Source: Thereva unica (lineage: Eukaryota > Arthropoda > Insecta > Diptera > Therevidae). Taken from it: a DNA stretch of 64,000 nt. Below, piece after piece: positions 11,053-21,785 of this stretch. Positions within the stretch are counted from its first letter, which is position 1, and each line of letters begins with the position of its first letter. The DNA is taken from NCBI GenBank assembly GCA_949987705.1, contig OX465282.1, positions 86,850,070-86,914,069 of the forward strand. Direction: 5' to 3'. The notes beneath the pieces were generated by a model that saw only the letters and a program-made list of their open reading frames with translations, was not told the origin of the DNA and made no database searches. Made by a program: the position numbers and the translations under genes.

Positions 11053-11295
11053 CTAAAGTAAAAAATAATTTTGAATGTAAAGTTTTTATTGCTTCAGCTA
11101 GTATATGGAAACAACCTACCTTTCAAAATGTAAAAAAGCGTGGGGCTCTTTACCTATATTCATATATATGCCACATATTTTATTAACATCGGAGCTTTTC
11201 GCCCCACGCTTTTTTACATTTTGAAAGGTAGGTTGTTTCCATATACTAGCTGAAGCAATAACAACTTTACATTCAAAATTATTTTTTCTTTTTAG
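11053..11295. mobile_element. Hairpin MITE with near-identical arms
   Basis: About 100 bp on each side of a short centre are almost perfectly complementary, from CTAAAG...AATAATTTTGAATGTAAAG through CTACCTTTCAAAATGTAAAA to CGTGGGGC. TA lies near both outer ends. A transcript of this stretch would fold into one long hairpin. A related single arm is at 24291-24375. Confidence 0.75.
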
Positions 11296-11468
11296 TTCAT
11301 TTTAAAATAAAAGCGTATTTTTTAGTTTTTTTAAACTATTTTTTTTATTTTCTACTTTTTAGTCTATTGACGTGAAAACGTCTTATAAATCGGTAAACCC
11401 TGGGAGTCATTCGCAAAAAAGTTATCAGCAAATTCTCCGTTACCTTATGACTCATCGCTCTGTTCGAG

Positions 11469-11543
11469 TCTCAAGTCTCAACTCTCAACTCTCAGCTCTC
11501 AACTCTCAAGTCTCAACTCTCAAGTCTCAACTCTCAAGTCTCA
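11469..11543 (+). repeat. 7-bp tandem repeat (CTCAACT/CTCAAGT)n
   Basis: About ten units of CTCAACT, CTCAAGT or CTCAGCT follow each other. The 87-codon open frame that spans it (repeating SLNSQ/STLKSQ) is a periodic artefact, not a coiled-coil gene. Confidence 0.75.
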
Positions 11544-11669
11544 AGACGTTGTCACGTAAAAACTTCGCCCGTATACGGACTTTACAGGCAACCAGGTATT
11601 TTTATATGTATTCCCCCATATTAGATTTAAAATGATGTCACTCAGCTTACTGTACTACACTCTTCATAA

Positions 11670-12090
11670 GCTTATATTTGATACCCATACCAAGCGCGTT
11701 GTAAAGAAAAAGGTGAGCCACATTTTGGGTTCGTCGTCATTTTGTTTCGGCCGCCATTTTGAATTTGGAGTGACTCCACATAGATAATAGTATTCTACTT
11801 GTCTTATCCTTTCATTAGATACCCATAACTAGTGGGTTGTAAAGAAAGCCATAGTCCGCCATTTTGTGCTAGTCGCTATTTTGAATTTTGAATGACGCCA
11901 CATAGTAAATTGTATTCTACTTGTCATACCCTTTCATTAGATACCCATATCGGGGGTCGGGGAGCACAATTGCAAAATTCAGCCGCCATCTTGGAACCGC
12001 CATCTTGATTTTTTTTAAATGGTCAGATTGCATTGTCATCCAAACTAAACATGTATGCAAAATTTCAGCTTAATCGGAAACCGGGAAGTG
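11670..12090 (+). repeat. Dispersed repeat family C with a GCCGCCATCTTGG core (copy 1)
   Basis: Two units of about 125 bp (GTTGTAAAGAAA ... CGCCATTTTG ... CTTTCATTAGATACCCAT) are followed by a shared tail with GCCGCCATCTTGGAACCGCC and GGTCAGATTGCATTGTC. The same unit and tail occur at 49590-49880, and a diverged inverse copy lies at 24010-24235. The element type is not recognised. Confidence 0.65.
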
Positions 12091-14633
12091 GGTCAAATTT
12101 AACTTCCAAGATTTTATTACATAGTTGCAAGTGAAGCTAATAAAAGCGTATTAAAAACATTTACACTCACTGGAAAACTATCACTCTTCTTTACTTGTAG
12201 AATAATGTACTATTGCCCAGCTAGCTTGTTCTATTCGAAACCCTGTGGGACGTGGTGGATAGGACTTTGCTGACAGAGCTGTGATCGTGTTTTGCTGAAG
12301 GTATTCCCTAGTTCTTGTAACAAAATATTTTATATGATTTGTACCTAGTTACATGGGTTTTAATATTTCTGGTCAAGGGTAAGTTTGACCCTCAAACACC
12401 TCCTTCGGTACCCGCATACTGATTATGAAAATGTTTTCCAAAGTAGACTGATGTCGTCGGATATTCTTGTATACCTAAATAATATAAATAGGAATAGGAT
12501 TGGAAAGTAAATTATTGAAAGAAATTGTTTCTAGAAAGACAAACTACTTGTGCAAGAGAAATTAGGGTTGAACACAATTAGATATTTTACTGTTGATGTA
12601 AGTAAAACATAAAACTCCAGTACCACATGGATTTCCCTTTATATTATACAAAAGCAAGTTGCCATATTTTTGTTGTTTTCCACAATTAAAAAAAATGCTT
12701 CGTAATTATTTATACTTTCATTTAAGTCGCTGTTTTTAGAAACCGCGGATTGCAGACAAAAGTTAATTTATGATCTCGCTTTAAATTTGTATCCATTGTC
12801 ATTATTAAGTGTTATAAACATCGCTTTACTAGATGTCGCGTATGATCCACATAAACCGGTCCATAGTATGTTGTTATAAAAACAGTTTGTTTTTTTGAAC
12901 CACGCAGCTCTTGCATACATAACTAGCCTTAACTGCAGTCCAGTGGCTTTGTCACACGGATGTCGCTAGCTCCGCTAGATCCACAATAGCCCAAGATCGT
13001 ATCGCCAGTGCAGACCATTGTTATCGTGACCGTTCGTTGGTGAAGACGCGCCTGTGCCAAGTCGACTTTTAGTGAATTTTATAAATTTAAGCAAAAAACC
13101 TGCCGTGTGTGGAAAGTTGAAGTTAATTTATAATTTTTTTTTACGTGATTTTGTGTGACTAATTAAAAGGTAGGATGCCCCCATATCAATCAATATAATT
13201 TAAAAGCCATATCTAATATTTGTGAGAGTTTTCGTGAGCTTAGAAGTTTAATGTGAAATTTCAGTGTTAATTTGTTTTAGTTTTAGTAATAATTAATTAC
13301 GGATTTTTTGTAAATTGCTTTCTAAAAAATTACAATTAAATTTACAAAAGTTTAGTAAATCTAAGAGCGCATGCAACTATCGTACGTGACATAAAACAAA
13401 TTATTTTATTGTATGAAAAAATAACCGCGTTTAATGATTTAAAAGTGAAATTTGTTTTTGAACGAAGAACACCTTTATATAAGGTTTATTCAGTTATGCA
13501 TAGTTACAAAATTTTACGTTACTAGGAGATATATTAGGAGTGTTAGGCATGAGAAATTTTAGGAGTTATAAATAGTATGTAGAATAAACTCAACTAAATA
13601 AAGGCTTAGAAATTCCGTTAAAGTTTTTGGTTCTCCATTTTTACTAACTTCAGCTAATGTACGGTAATATGTAACATTTTGATACAAGAATTGGTCCATC
13701 TGTGATAGAATTAAATTATGCTTTCCATTTTGGTTTTTTAGCTTTAGCCACGAATTAAATATTTCATTTTAATCAACTTTTACAAATAAATTTTATTAAT
13801 AATAATGCATACAAACTTTATAAATATGATCGATTATTGGCTGGTGGATAGTTGTGTAGTTGTGTATCTAATATTTCATTTAAACAAATTAATGCATCTT
13901 TGAGTCGAGTGTTTTATATTTTCCATGGAAAATTTTTGAATAGTTTTTGTTAACTTAGGCTTGGACGAAGTTATGAGAATAGGTGTCGTAATTTTAAATA
14001 GCAGATAAATTGAATACTTTGCTCTAGTAAATAGAGTTTAGTTTATCAATTTCAGATAAAAAATAATGAAATTTTCTACAAAAAAAAACATTGAGCGAGA
14101 AAAAAATATAGGGCTAAAAAAAGCAAAACTCGTTGTTTGGGCGACACATTATATTGCTCGGGATTTATGGAATAGAATTTTAATAAGAAATTTTCTATAG
14201 AAACGGAACGAAAACGAATCATTTTTAGAGATATCTGAAGGTGAGTGTGTGCGAATCTGGCTAAATTGCAGCTAAATTTTTGGAAAGGTCCGTATTGAAG
14301 TATGATTTGGTCTTCTCGACGCTAAAGTTGACAATAACGTGGTAAAGTTTTAATAATTTGAAAATTGCCCAACGCTGTGGACGACCCAAGTAGAAATTTT
14401 CTTTAGTAATCCACCAGGAACTAGTTAGTTTTCCCCCAGTGCTGCCAGATTATTAGTGCGTTTTTCCCCTGATTGCCCTAAAGATAGCTCTATATTCCCC
14501 TAAATCTCGTTACTTCTCCCTTAAAATTTTTGATACGTATACTTACTAGCCCATATGAGTAGTGTTGTGTCATGATCCATATTATAAGATGAGCTCAAAG
14601 ATTATTCGATAAAATTACATATACTGAGTTTCC
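12091..14633. other. AT-rich spacer; possible untranslated first exon at about 12975-13168
   Basis: No coding frame is credible. The segment 12900-13170 is richer in GC and more complex than its surroundings and ends in AAAAG followed by GTAGGATG, a possible 5' splice site. It is on the same strand as the CRAL-TRIO gene, whose coding exon begins behind a 3' splice site at 46217, so it could be an upstream exon. That link is speculative over 33 kb. The rest shows nothing I can name. Confidence 0.25.
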
Positions 14634-17217
14634 ATGAGAGTTCAACCAGAGTTGAACCCGAGTTGAACTCCATGGAAACAGTCGCAGTCAAGAGTTTTCG
14701 TTAAAGATTTTCAACTCTGCTCAATTCAACGAAAATAGGTAGACTGAACAGAGTTCACGAAACTATGCGGCCCTCTGTGTCACCAAAATTATTCGAGCGG
14801 GTATGCGCTTGTTCATCCCTCACTCTACCAAATCTGTGAAGCCTAGGCCGAACAAATGGTTCAATAGGGAATGTATGAACGCAATCAAAGCTAAAGAAGC
14901 CGCCTATAGAGCATACAGACGTTCGCCTAATGAGCCACTTCGTCGTGAGTACGTCAAACTTAGAAACTCCTGTAACTCCATCATCAGGAAAGTCAAATCA
15001 TCATTTGATGATAGATTGAGAAGTAAGATTCTTAATTCCACTACAGGCAGCAAAAACTTCTGGTCCTTGGTAACTGCCATCAAGAAGAATTTTACTTCCT
15101 CCTCAACACCTCCTTTTATTCACAACAAGGAAGTGATAACAAAAAGCAAACCCAAGGCCGACCTATTAGCTTCTCTGTTCGCCGCAAATTCTTCTTTACC
15201 CGATGCTGCTATGTCACCCCCCACTCTCGAGAATACCACCCACTCAATGGAAGGAGTTCACTTCAGGACTCGCGAGGTGTTTAGGTGTCTTAAAGAACTC
15301 GACGCCAATAAATCCACTGGTCCCGACAAAATCCCCCCTATGGTACTTAAAAAATGTGCCTCACCTTTGGCTAAACCTCTGCGCAAACTTTTTGCCCTGT
15401 CTTACTTCTCCGGAGTGTATCCCGACTCTTGGAAACTAGCTCATGTTCATCCAATCCCAAAAAAAGGTGAAGCCAGCGACCCCTTAAACTACCGCCCAAT
15501 AGCAATTACTTCTGTTCTCTCCAAAATCATGGAGGCAATAATCAATAAAAAGCTGATGAAATATCTAGAGTCCAACCAAATTATACACGACAGGCAATAC
15601 GGCTTCAGATCTAAACGGTCTACTGGCGATCTGCTTATGTGTTTAACTGAGCGTATCAAACCAAACCATTCACAGCTTTGGTGAGTCTAGCCTAGTTGCT
15701 CTAGATAAATCAAAGGCTTTTGACAGAGTATGGCACCCAGCTCCGTTGAATAAACTCCAAGCTATTGGTATACATTTAGTTCTAAGGAACTGGATTAAGA
15801 GCTTTCTTTCGGGCCTTTCAATCAAGGTAGTATTGGATGGCTTCGAATCCAACCCCCACGCCATTTCGGCCGGAGTTCCCCAGGGGTCAATTCTCTCACC
15901 CGCACTTTTTCTAATCTTCATTAATGATCTGCTCTCAATCCCCTCCAACCCACTTCACTGCTTCGCTGACGACGGTACTCTGAATTTCTCTTACTCCTTC
16001 GACAATATAAGACAAACACGTGCCAGACCTTGTCTTTACCACCGTCAACTGATGTCGGCTTCGATCAACCGGGATATCGAATCGATTCTTCATTGGGGCG
16101 AAATGAACCGCGTCGAATTCAATGCCACAAAAACGAAGCACTGTCTGATCTCCAACAAAAATTGTACTGACCTTCCTCCTGTCTCGGTGGATGGAGAGAG
16201 TCTAACGGCTGACTCAACTGTCATCTGCGATGGAATGATCACATATTCCAAATCGCCAAACAAGCCTTCCAATGCCTTGGATTTCTCAAGAGATGCAAGT
16301 TCCTCCTCCAGCCAGCCGTATTGGCTATAATATACAAATCCTACATTCGGCCGCGCCTCGAATACAACTCACATATCTGGGCAGGCGCCCCAAAAACCAC
16401 CTTGGCTTGTCTCGACAAGGTGCAAAATCGTGCCCTCAAACTCATTGGTGATGGCCCCTTTCGCGCCTCCATAGACACCTTGAGCCACTGTAGGAATGTA
16501 GCAGCCCTCTCCATACTTTATCGCTATTACCATGGCGACTGTTCCACTGAAATTCAGGACCTCCTGCCTGCACGGCAATACTTTTCCCGCAACACAAGAC
16601 TAGCCTGCTCGGCTCACCCTCATACCCTACAGCCCCCCCGTTCACGCACAATACGGTTTAGAAGTTCGTTTATGAATAGAACAACTCGACTGTGGAATGA
16701 TCTCCCTCAGTCAGTATTTCCGAACTCATACAACATCTTAGAGTTCAAACGTGAGGTTCATCGTCATTTTCTTCTACACCCTCCAGACCCCCTCTAACCT
16801 TTCCTATTCTCCTCTATTCTTCAAACCAAGCAACTACTAGACATTGCACCATGAACTGAACGACATGACGGACTGGTAGTACAAAGGGTTACACCTAAGC
16901 TTGGTTTTTTCATAAAAAAAAACCACAATTACAAACGGGACTCAAATGTTAAAAAAGTCAAAATGTCGCGCCTGTTTATAACATTTCTGTTATACAACGA
17001 ACACAATAAATTAATTGAATGGTCCATGATCACTATTTTATAATAGCAAAAATATTACGTTAAATTTAAAAACAGCTACTTGCTTAATACAAGTACACAT
17101 TCAGCTGTCTGTACAGAGGCAGAAAAGTCAGCCATGGAAACGCATAGAGTTGAGTCGTTGAGTTGAAGTGTCATTTCAACTCAACCTCAACTCAACTCGA
17201 CTCCCATGGAAACTCGG
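14634..17217. mobile_element. TA-flanked inverted-repeat element split by a LINE
   Basis: C(T/C)GAGTTTCCATG begins at 14634 and its inverse CATGGAAACTCGG ends at 17217, each bordered by TA (14632-14633, 17218-17219). Both arms go on with GAGTTGAAC/GTTGAGTTGA words and a second CATGGAAAC. Everything between about 14764 and 16922 is a LINE that landed inside. Confidence 0.65.
14764..16922 (+). pseudogene. CR1/L2-like LINE ORF2, 5'-truncated, frameshifted (copy L2)
   Basis: Three frames in order (14803-15684, 15746-16330, 16321-16797) give the segment from just after the endonuclease to the C-terminus. It has a linker with KWFNRECMNAIKAKEAAYRA, RT motifs (NKSTGPDKIPP, NYRPIAITSVLSKIME, RQYGFRSKRSTGDL, ALDKSKAFDRVWH, GVPQGSILSPALF, the active site CFADDGTL), a post-RT block (YKSYIRPRLEYNSHIWAG) and the end LWNDLPQSVFPNSYN. 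The active-site FADD is intact, but two frameshifts and the missing endonuclease make it inactive. A short A tail follows at 16912-16922. It is the longest of five copies in the window. Confidence 0.85.
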
Positions 17218-17699
17218 TAATAGTAGGTGTGCTCAATGTCTGGTTAAAAAGTTCAAAGCAGTGAAGCTGATTTGGGAGCAGCTGCCAAATTGATGCCGGA
17301 ATTAGAAATTAGCAACATTCTTAAACAACACTTTTCTACTCAACTTTGCTCTAAATTGCATGTTTGAAGGTTAGGTACCAATGTAAATTTTAGAAGAAGA
17401 AATATATGCCAATAAAAACAATTGAGTTGTATAGAAATGTTATTATTATAAAAATAAATGTTTATTTTTTAAAATTTCCAAGTATATCTCGAATAAATCG
17501 TTCATAAATAAAATCTCCGATTTTTCCTATTTTCGATCTAACAACTGTCAAAAGAAAAAGAAGAAAGAGAATTTTGCTGCTCTTTCAAATTTAGTGTAGC
17601 AGAAAACGTGAGATTTCTCAATTCAGAACAGGGCAATTGAGAGCAGAAAGGAGTTGTCTAAAAGTCTCAATGAACGCAAATTGTGATATTTCTGCCTTA

Positions 17700-18644
17700 A
17701 GCCTAGTATCCTGTTCGTGCGGAATTCAGACTCCCCTTTAAAATGCATATTAAAAAAGTGTGCGGAATTCAGGTTAGACGACGGTCTGAATTCCGTCCAC
17801 AAAGTTTAGTATCCTGTTCTTGCGGAATTCAGACCTGTAAATGAGCTTTGTACTCTAGAAAATAGATGGCTTTTTTTTCTGAGTGGAGACTTTTCATTTC
17901 ATTTTCCGCAGGATTCTTAGCTTCAAGAAATGTATTTACTATTTTCATGAGCGGAAATTTTGACATTTACTTTTCGGAGGCTACGAGATTGAAAAATGAA
18001 ACTTTAACAAATGTTCGCGTCAAATAAAAATTATTTAATTGTAATGTGTTTTTTACATTTTAACCCTTAATCACTCGCGCCCTACTTCTTACCGTAGTTA
18101 CTCGCGCGGGATATTTTGTTCCCCATCCGTTTTTTAACAATAAATTAGGTAAATAAATGAACAGTGCTTTAAGAATTATAAATATAACGAAATATTTTTA
18201 TTTATTAAAAAAAGGAGTAAATAAGTAATTAAATTAGGTAAATAAATGAGGTTTGAAGAAGCGCCAAAGCCCAGACTTGCAGTAGTGCCAAGTATTGCTA
18301 AAAAAATCCCATTGGGGTACTCAATCACCCAATGCGAGTGATTAAGGGTTAAATGCAAAATTTTTTCTTGATTCCTTTTACTCTCTTTTAATTTATAATG
18401 TTTTAGCTATTCAAATTTATAAGAACGAGGATATACTATGTACATATCTCTAGAACATGCATCTTTGATAAAATTCTCTTTTCCAAATAATGGATTTACT
18501 CGATAGACTTTTCTCAACTCATCATAAAGCCGCAGAAGCATTTTCAAATTGTCCAACTACATAACTCTCCCAGCTAAGCGGAATTCAGACTAATTATATG
18601 GATTTTCTACAGAGCGGAATTCCGCACGAACAGGATACTGGGCT
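17700..18644. mobile_element. TIR element with TTA target duplication (PIF/Harbinger-like)
   Basis: AGCCTAGTATCCTGTTCGTG at the left is matched by CACGAACAGGATACTGGGCT at the right, bordered on both sides by TTA (17697-17699, 18645-18647). A 3-bp TWA duplication is characteristic of PIF/Harbinger. The word GCGGAATTCAGACT/GCGGAATTC recurs several times in both halves. No transposase is present. Another MITE sits inside. Confidence 0.6.
18064..18348. mobile_element. piggyBac-type MITE nested in the preceding element
   Basis: CCCTTAATCACTCGC and its exact inverse form the ends, and TTAA is found on both sides (18060-18063 and 18349-18352). CCC ends and a TTAA target define piggyBac-type insertions. 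The 285-bp interior has no usable frame. Confidence 0.75.
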
Positions 18645-18989
18645 TTACGTTGAGTTGGAGCAGTCATCGAATACACCAAGTGTATCTCTTGAGACTGGTT
18701 ACTAGATTTGACATTAGAAAATGTCAGCTCATTCAAACGTCAAATCTATTGACCAGTTTCGAGAAATACACGCTATACAAGGTTTTTCAATCAATATTTT
18801 GATAAATTTCGTCGAGGATTTCGATAATAAAATCAATTTGGCAAACATTTTCGGAAGAAAACAGATTCATCATCATTGTAGATGGCGCAAAGTTAAACTT
18901 TTTCGCGTTAAAGCATCCAGTTTAAAACATCCTTTAATTTGATCAAAAAGCATTGGTTGTTTGACTGAGTATTCGGATCACAATTTTAA

Positions 18990-19973
18990 CTATAGTTGTT
19001 TTCAAACGTCATGACATCCCGCGCATGTTCCCCAGCTTAGCTCTTAAAAATGTTTAAAAGCTCAGACAAATCTTTCTTTAACTTTTCCTATCAAATCACT
19101 TGCTGCCATGTAATCAGTCGCCACGGTATACAGAAGCAAGGTAATGTAAAAGACTGTATATCGTAAACGATATTTTAGTGCTGACGTCACGTGGTGCCCG
19201 CTTTCCATATAAAATCGAAGCCGTTATTGTTGTTTCTGCGTTAGGGCTGACGTCTCTAGGCGCCCACTTTTCACGGTATTCGAAGCTGTCGTCTCTTTAA
19301 CACTACCTTATGTTTCTGTATACCGTGATCAGTCGCGACTGCGTATTGCTGAAGGGAGGTGTATTTTTCTGGGACTTCAATGATTATTTAAAAAATTTAC
19401 AAATTATGACTGAAAAACACCCGTTTTTATATATATTTTTTATTTTAAGGTTTTTGTATTTTACACATATGCTACAGAAACAATTTGTAGCAATTTTTAT
19501 TAAAAAATAGAAATTGTATTTTTATCACTTTGATTACTAGATTGTTGACATTTTCCGCCAGTTGCATGAGCGCTTCTACTTGGGGAGGTTGTGTTGCTTG
19601 CGGCTGCGGAGAACTCTCAATTTATGAATGAAAATGCTCATGTCTTTAAAAGAAAATTTTCCAGCAATTCTTTTAATTTATTATAAATTTAGGGATGAGA
19701 AATATTTAGCATAATTATAGTAAAATTATGCATATTACCATGGATAAACTGGCTTGGTTAAGCAGGAGTTTTACATGTATTTAAAAGCTCTGCTCAACAC
19801 ATATAAAGATTAATTAACTTTATTCATTCGGCATGCGCGCATCCCTTCCCAAATTATTTTATTGAGTTTTTTCTGCGTTTGTTGCCGTTTTAACTAAAAA
19901 GCGGGGAAATGATAGAACAAGTGCGCAGAACTGTTCAAATTTTTTGTGTCACGGAGTTTGAAAAAATCTATAC
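18990..19973 (-). repeat. Dispersed repeat family X, full-length inverted copy (X2)
   Basis: The ends TATAGTTGTTTTCAAACGTC and GGAGTTTGAAAAAATCTATA are partial inverse repeats of each other. The interior matches the copies at 25429 and 60146 in the opposite direction, with landmarks CACCTCCC..., GTAATCAGTCGC and GGATGCGCGCAT. A Mutator-like MITE is inserted at 19122-19327. The superfamily is unknown because no target duplication is evident at any copy. Confidence 0.7.
19122..19327. mobile_element. Mutator-like MITE, 9-bp target duplication (copy 1)
   Basis: CACGGTATACAGAA and the inverse TTCTGTATACCGTG form the ends, and the perfect 9-bp duplication ATCAGTCGC flanks them (19113-19121, 19328-19336). 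Nine bases is the usual duplication of Mutator-like elements. A larger relative is at 52494-53119. Internal words GTGCTGACGTCACGTGG and GGGCTGACGTC recur. Confidence 0.75.
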
Positions 19974-20289
19974 ATTCATTGATCTCATGATATATTCGAC
20001 GGCGTCAAGTAGTTACGAAATGGGAATTCACTGAATGAGTTTCTGTTGATTATTTTCCACTTTTGTGGGACAGCTATTATTTTCTAAGTAGATTCAATTA
20101 AATAAAGAATATACGTAAAAATATTCGACGGGTTTAGCTTAAATTTCCCTAAATTTAGGGGAGAATCCCCTGATCTGGCAACACTGTATTTTCCCTTTCT
20201 CTAACAAGTAACTGGCGAAGAAAACTCGTGAGGGCTTTGTTAGATTATGTAACGCTAACTTTTGCAAGTGCCTTGTAGGGAAAGTTTAG

Positions 20290-20480
20290 TCAGAAACTGA
20301 CGAGCGCCTCGTCGTAAACTGGCCAAAAAACTAGCCAATCCCTCGTAGAAAACTAGCCAGCCCCCAGTAGAATACTAGTGGATTACTTTCAAAAAACTAA
20401 CCGACTTCTAGTCAAAACTGGCAAGATTCTCGTAAAACAACTGGCCAGTTTCTCGTAGAAAACTAGCTGCTGCTGGTAGA
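20290..20480 (+). repeat. Degenerate minisatellite, unit about CTCGTAGAAAACTAGCCAG
   Basis: About seven loose copies of CTCGTAGAAAACTAGCCAG-like units of 25-30 bp follow each other (CTCGTCGTAAACTGGCC, CCTCGTAGAAAACTAGCC, TTCTCGTAAAACAACTGGCC, and so on). There is no coding role. Confidence 0.6.
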
Positions 20481-20789
20481 AAACTAATCAGTGATCCGTG
20501 GGAATAGCTGGTCTATTTTTTTCCAAACTTTCGTACCCTCATTCCTCCCTGCAGTTTGTTTGTATGCATTCTCTACACTTATATTTATCGCTTCCAACAC
20601 AGTCGAAGTCACAACAAAACTGTTCGTTTCAAAATCGGTGAAACAATCCCATTTGACTGCTCTCTTAACGCGAATTCCCGTACTTGAGGAGAAAACGCTG
20701 ATAAAGGAGACGGGCTTTACCTACTTATAGAGAAAAAATGGATTGCAAAAGGTGATAATACACATACAACTTTTTTGTAACATTTCGTG

Positions 20790-21565
20790 GCGAGTTAAGT
20801 CCGAATGAGCAGTCATTCAGGAGGCGGGAGCGTTATGGTGTGGGGTGCTTTTGGTTTTCTCGCCAAAACAAGGTTGTGCTGGGTTGCGGTAAGAACGAAT
20901 GCGGACAGCTACGTGGAACTCCTAGAAATGCTAACGGGAGGGTATCCTGAGAATTCGCTGGACCATACTTAATTATCCAGCAGCATAACGCGCCCATACA
21001 CACTGCTACATAGGAGAACAAAACAATGGTTAGCAGAAGCAAACATCCCTTTAATGGAGAGGCCCGCACGAAGTCTTGATCTCAATCCAATTGAAACCCT
21101 GTGGGGATGGATGGCCCGGAAAATCTAAAAGAACGAAACTCGATTCAACAGTGTTTAGGAGCTTAAAAGATCCATTTTGTCTACATCGGAAGAAATTCCA
21201 GATGATATGATAAAAAAATTAATTAATTCAATGCCAAATCGTTGTTTTCAGGTGATAAATAATCAAGGTGGACCAACCAAATATTAAGATGTAAAAAAAA
21301 TATTGTACAATTAAAAAATAATAGAAATATGGTAGTGTCTTCAAATTAATTTCACATTTCCAAGGTATAATTTTAGAAGTTTGCTCAAATTTACCGCACC
21401 CCTTTCAAAATTCCATAGAAAACGGGATATTTTCGAATCCTAAACCAATCTACACAAAATTCCCTAAATTTCGATATTTTGGGTAATTCATATAAATGCT
21501 TGGGTTTTGCATAACGGAACTTCAAAGTTGGGAAAAGTAGGTGTCTTCAAATTAATTTCGTAGAC
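20790..21565 (+). pseudogene. Tc1-like (DD34E) transposase, C-terminal relic with 3' inverted-repeat direct repeats
   Basis: From about 20810 the frames read GGGSVMVWGAFG, SYVELLEML, RTKQWLAEANIPLMERPARS, then DLNPIETLWGWMARK, KRSILSTSEEIPDDM and SMPNRCFQVI, ending GGPTKY. The second catalytic Asp of the QQDNA motif reads His here (CAGCATAACGC), while the final D-x-x-P-I-E is kept. The N-terminal DNA-binding half is missing. Downstream GTGTCTTCAAATTAATTTC occurs twice about 209 bp apart (21333 and 21542), like the paired direct repeats inside Tc1-family inverted repeats. The likely right end is near 21571, before TA. Confidence 0.75.
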
Positions 21566-21785
21566 TGTATATTAAGCTATAGGTTACGGCACAAAATAGA
21601 GAAAACTGGGAAAACCCGTTCAAAATCGCGATTTTTTAATTTGTTAATAACTTTTGTTTAACGCAACTTACATATTTGTTATTTGGTAAAAATATTGCTT
21701 CTTACTAGCTGAAAAAACGGTTTAATTTTTTTTACGAAATATTGAACAGTTTCCTTGAAATTACACTTTCTTTTTTATTGCTTCC

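Noticed and set aside
11372..11635. 87-codon frame resembling a coiled coil (SLNSQ/STLKSQ)
   Set aside because: The periodicity comes from a 7-bp DNA repeat, and there is no other coding evidence.
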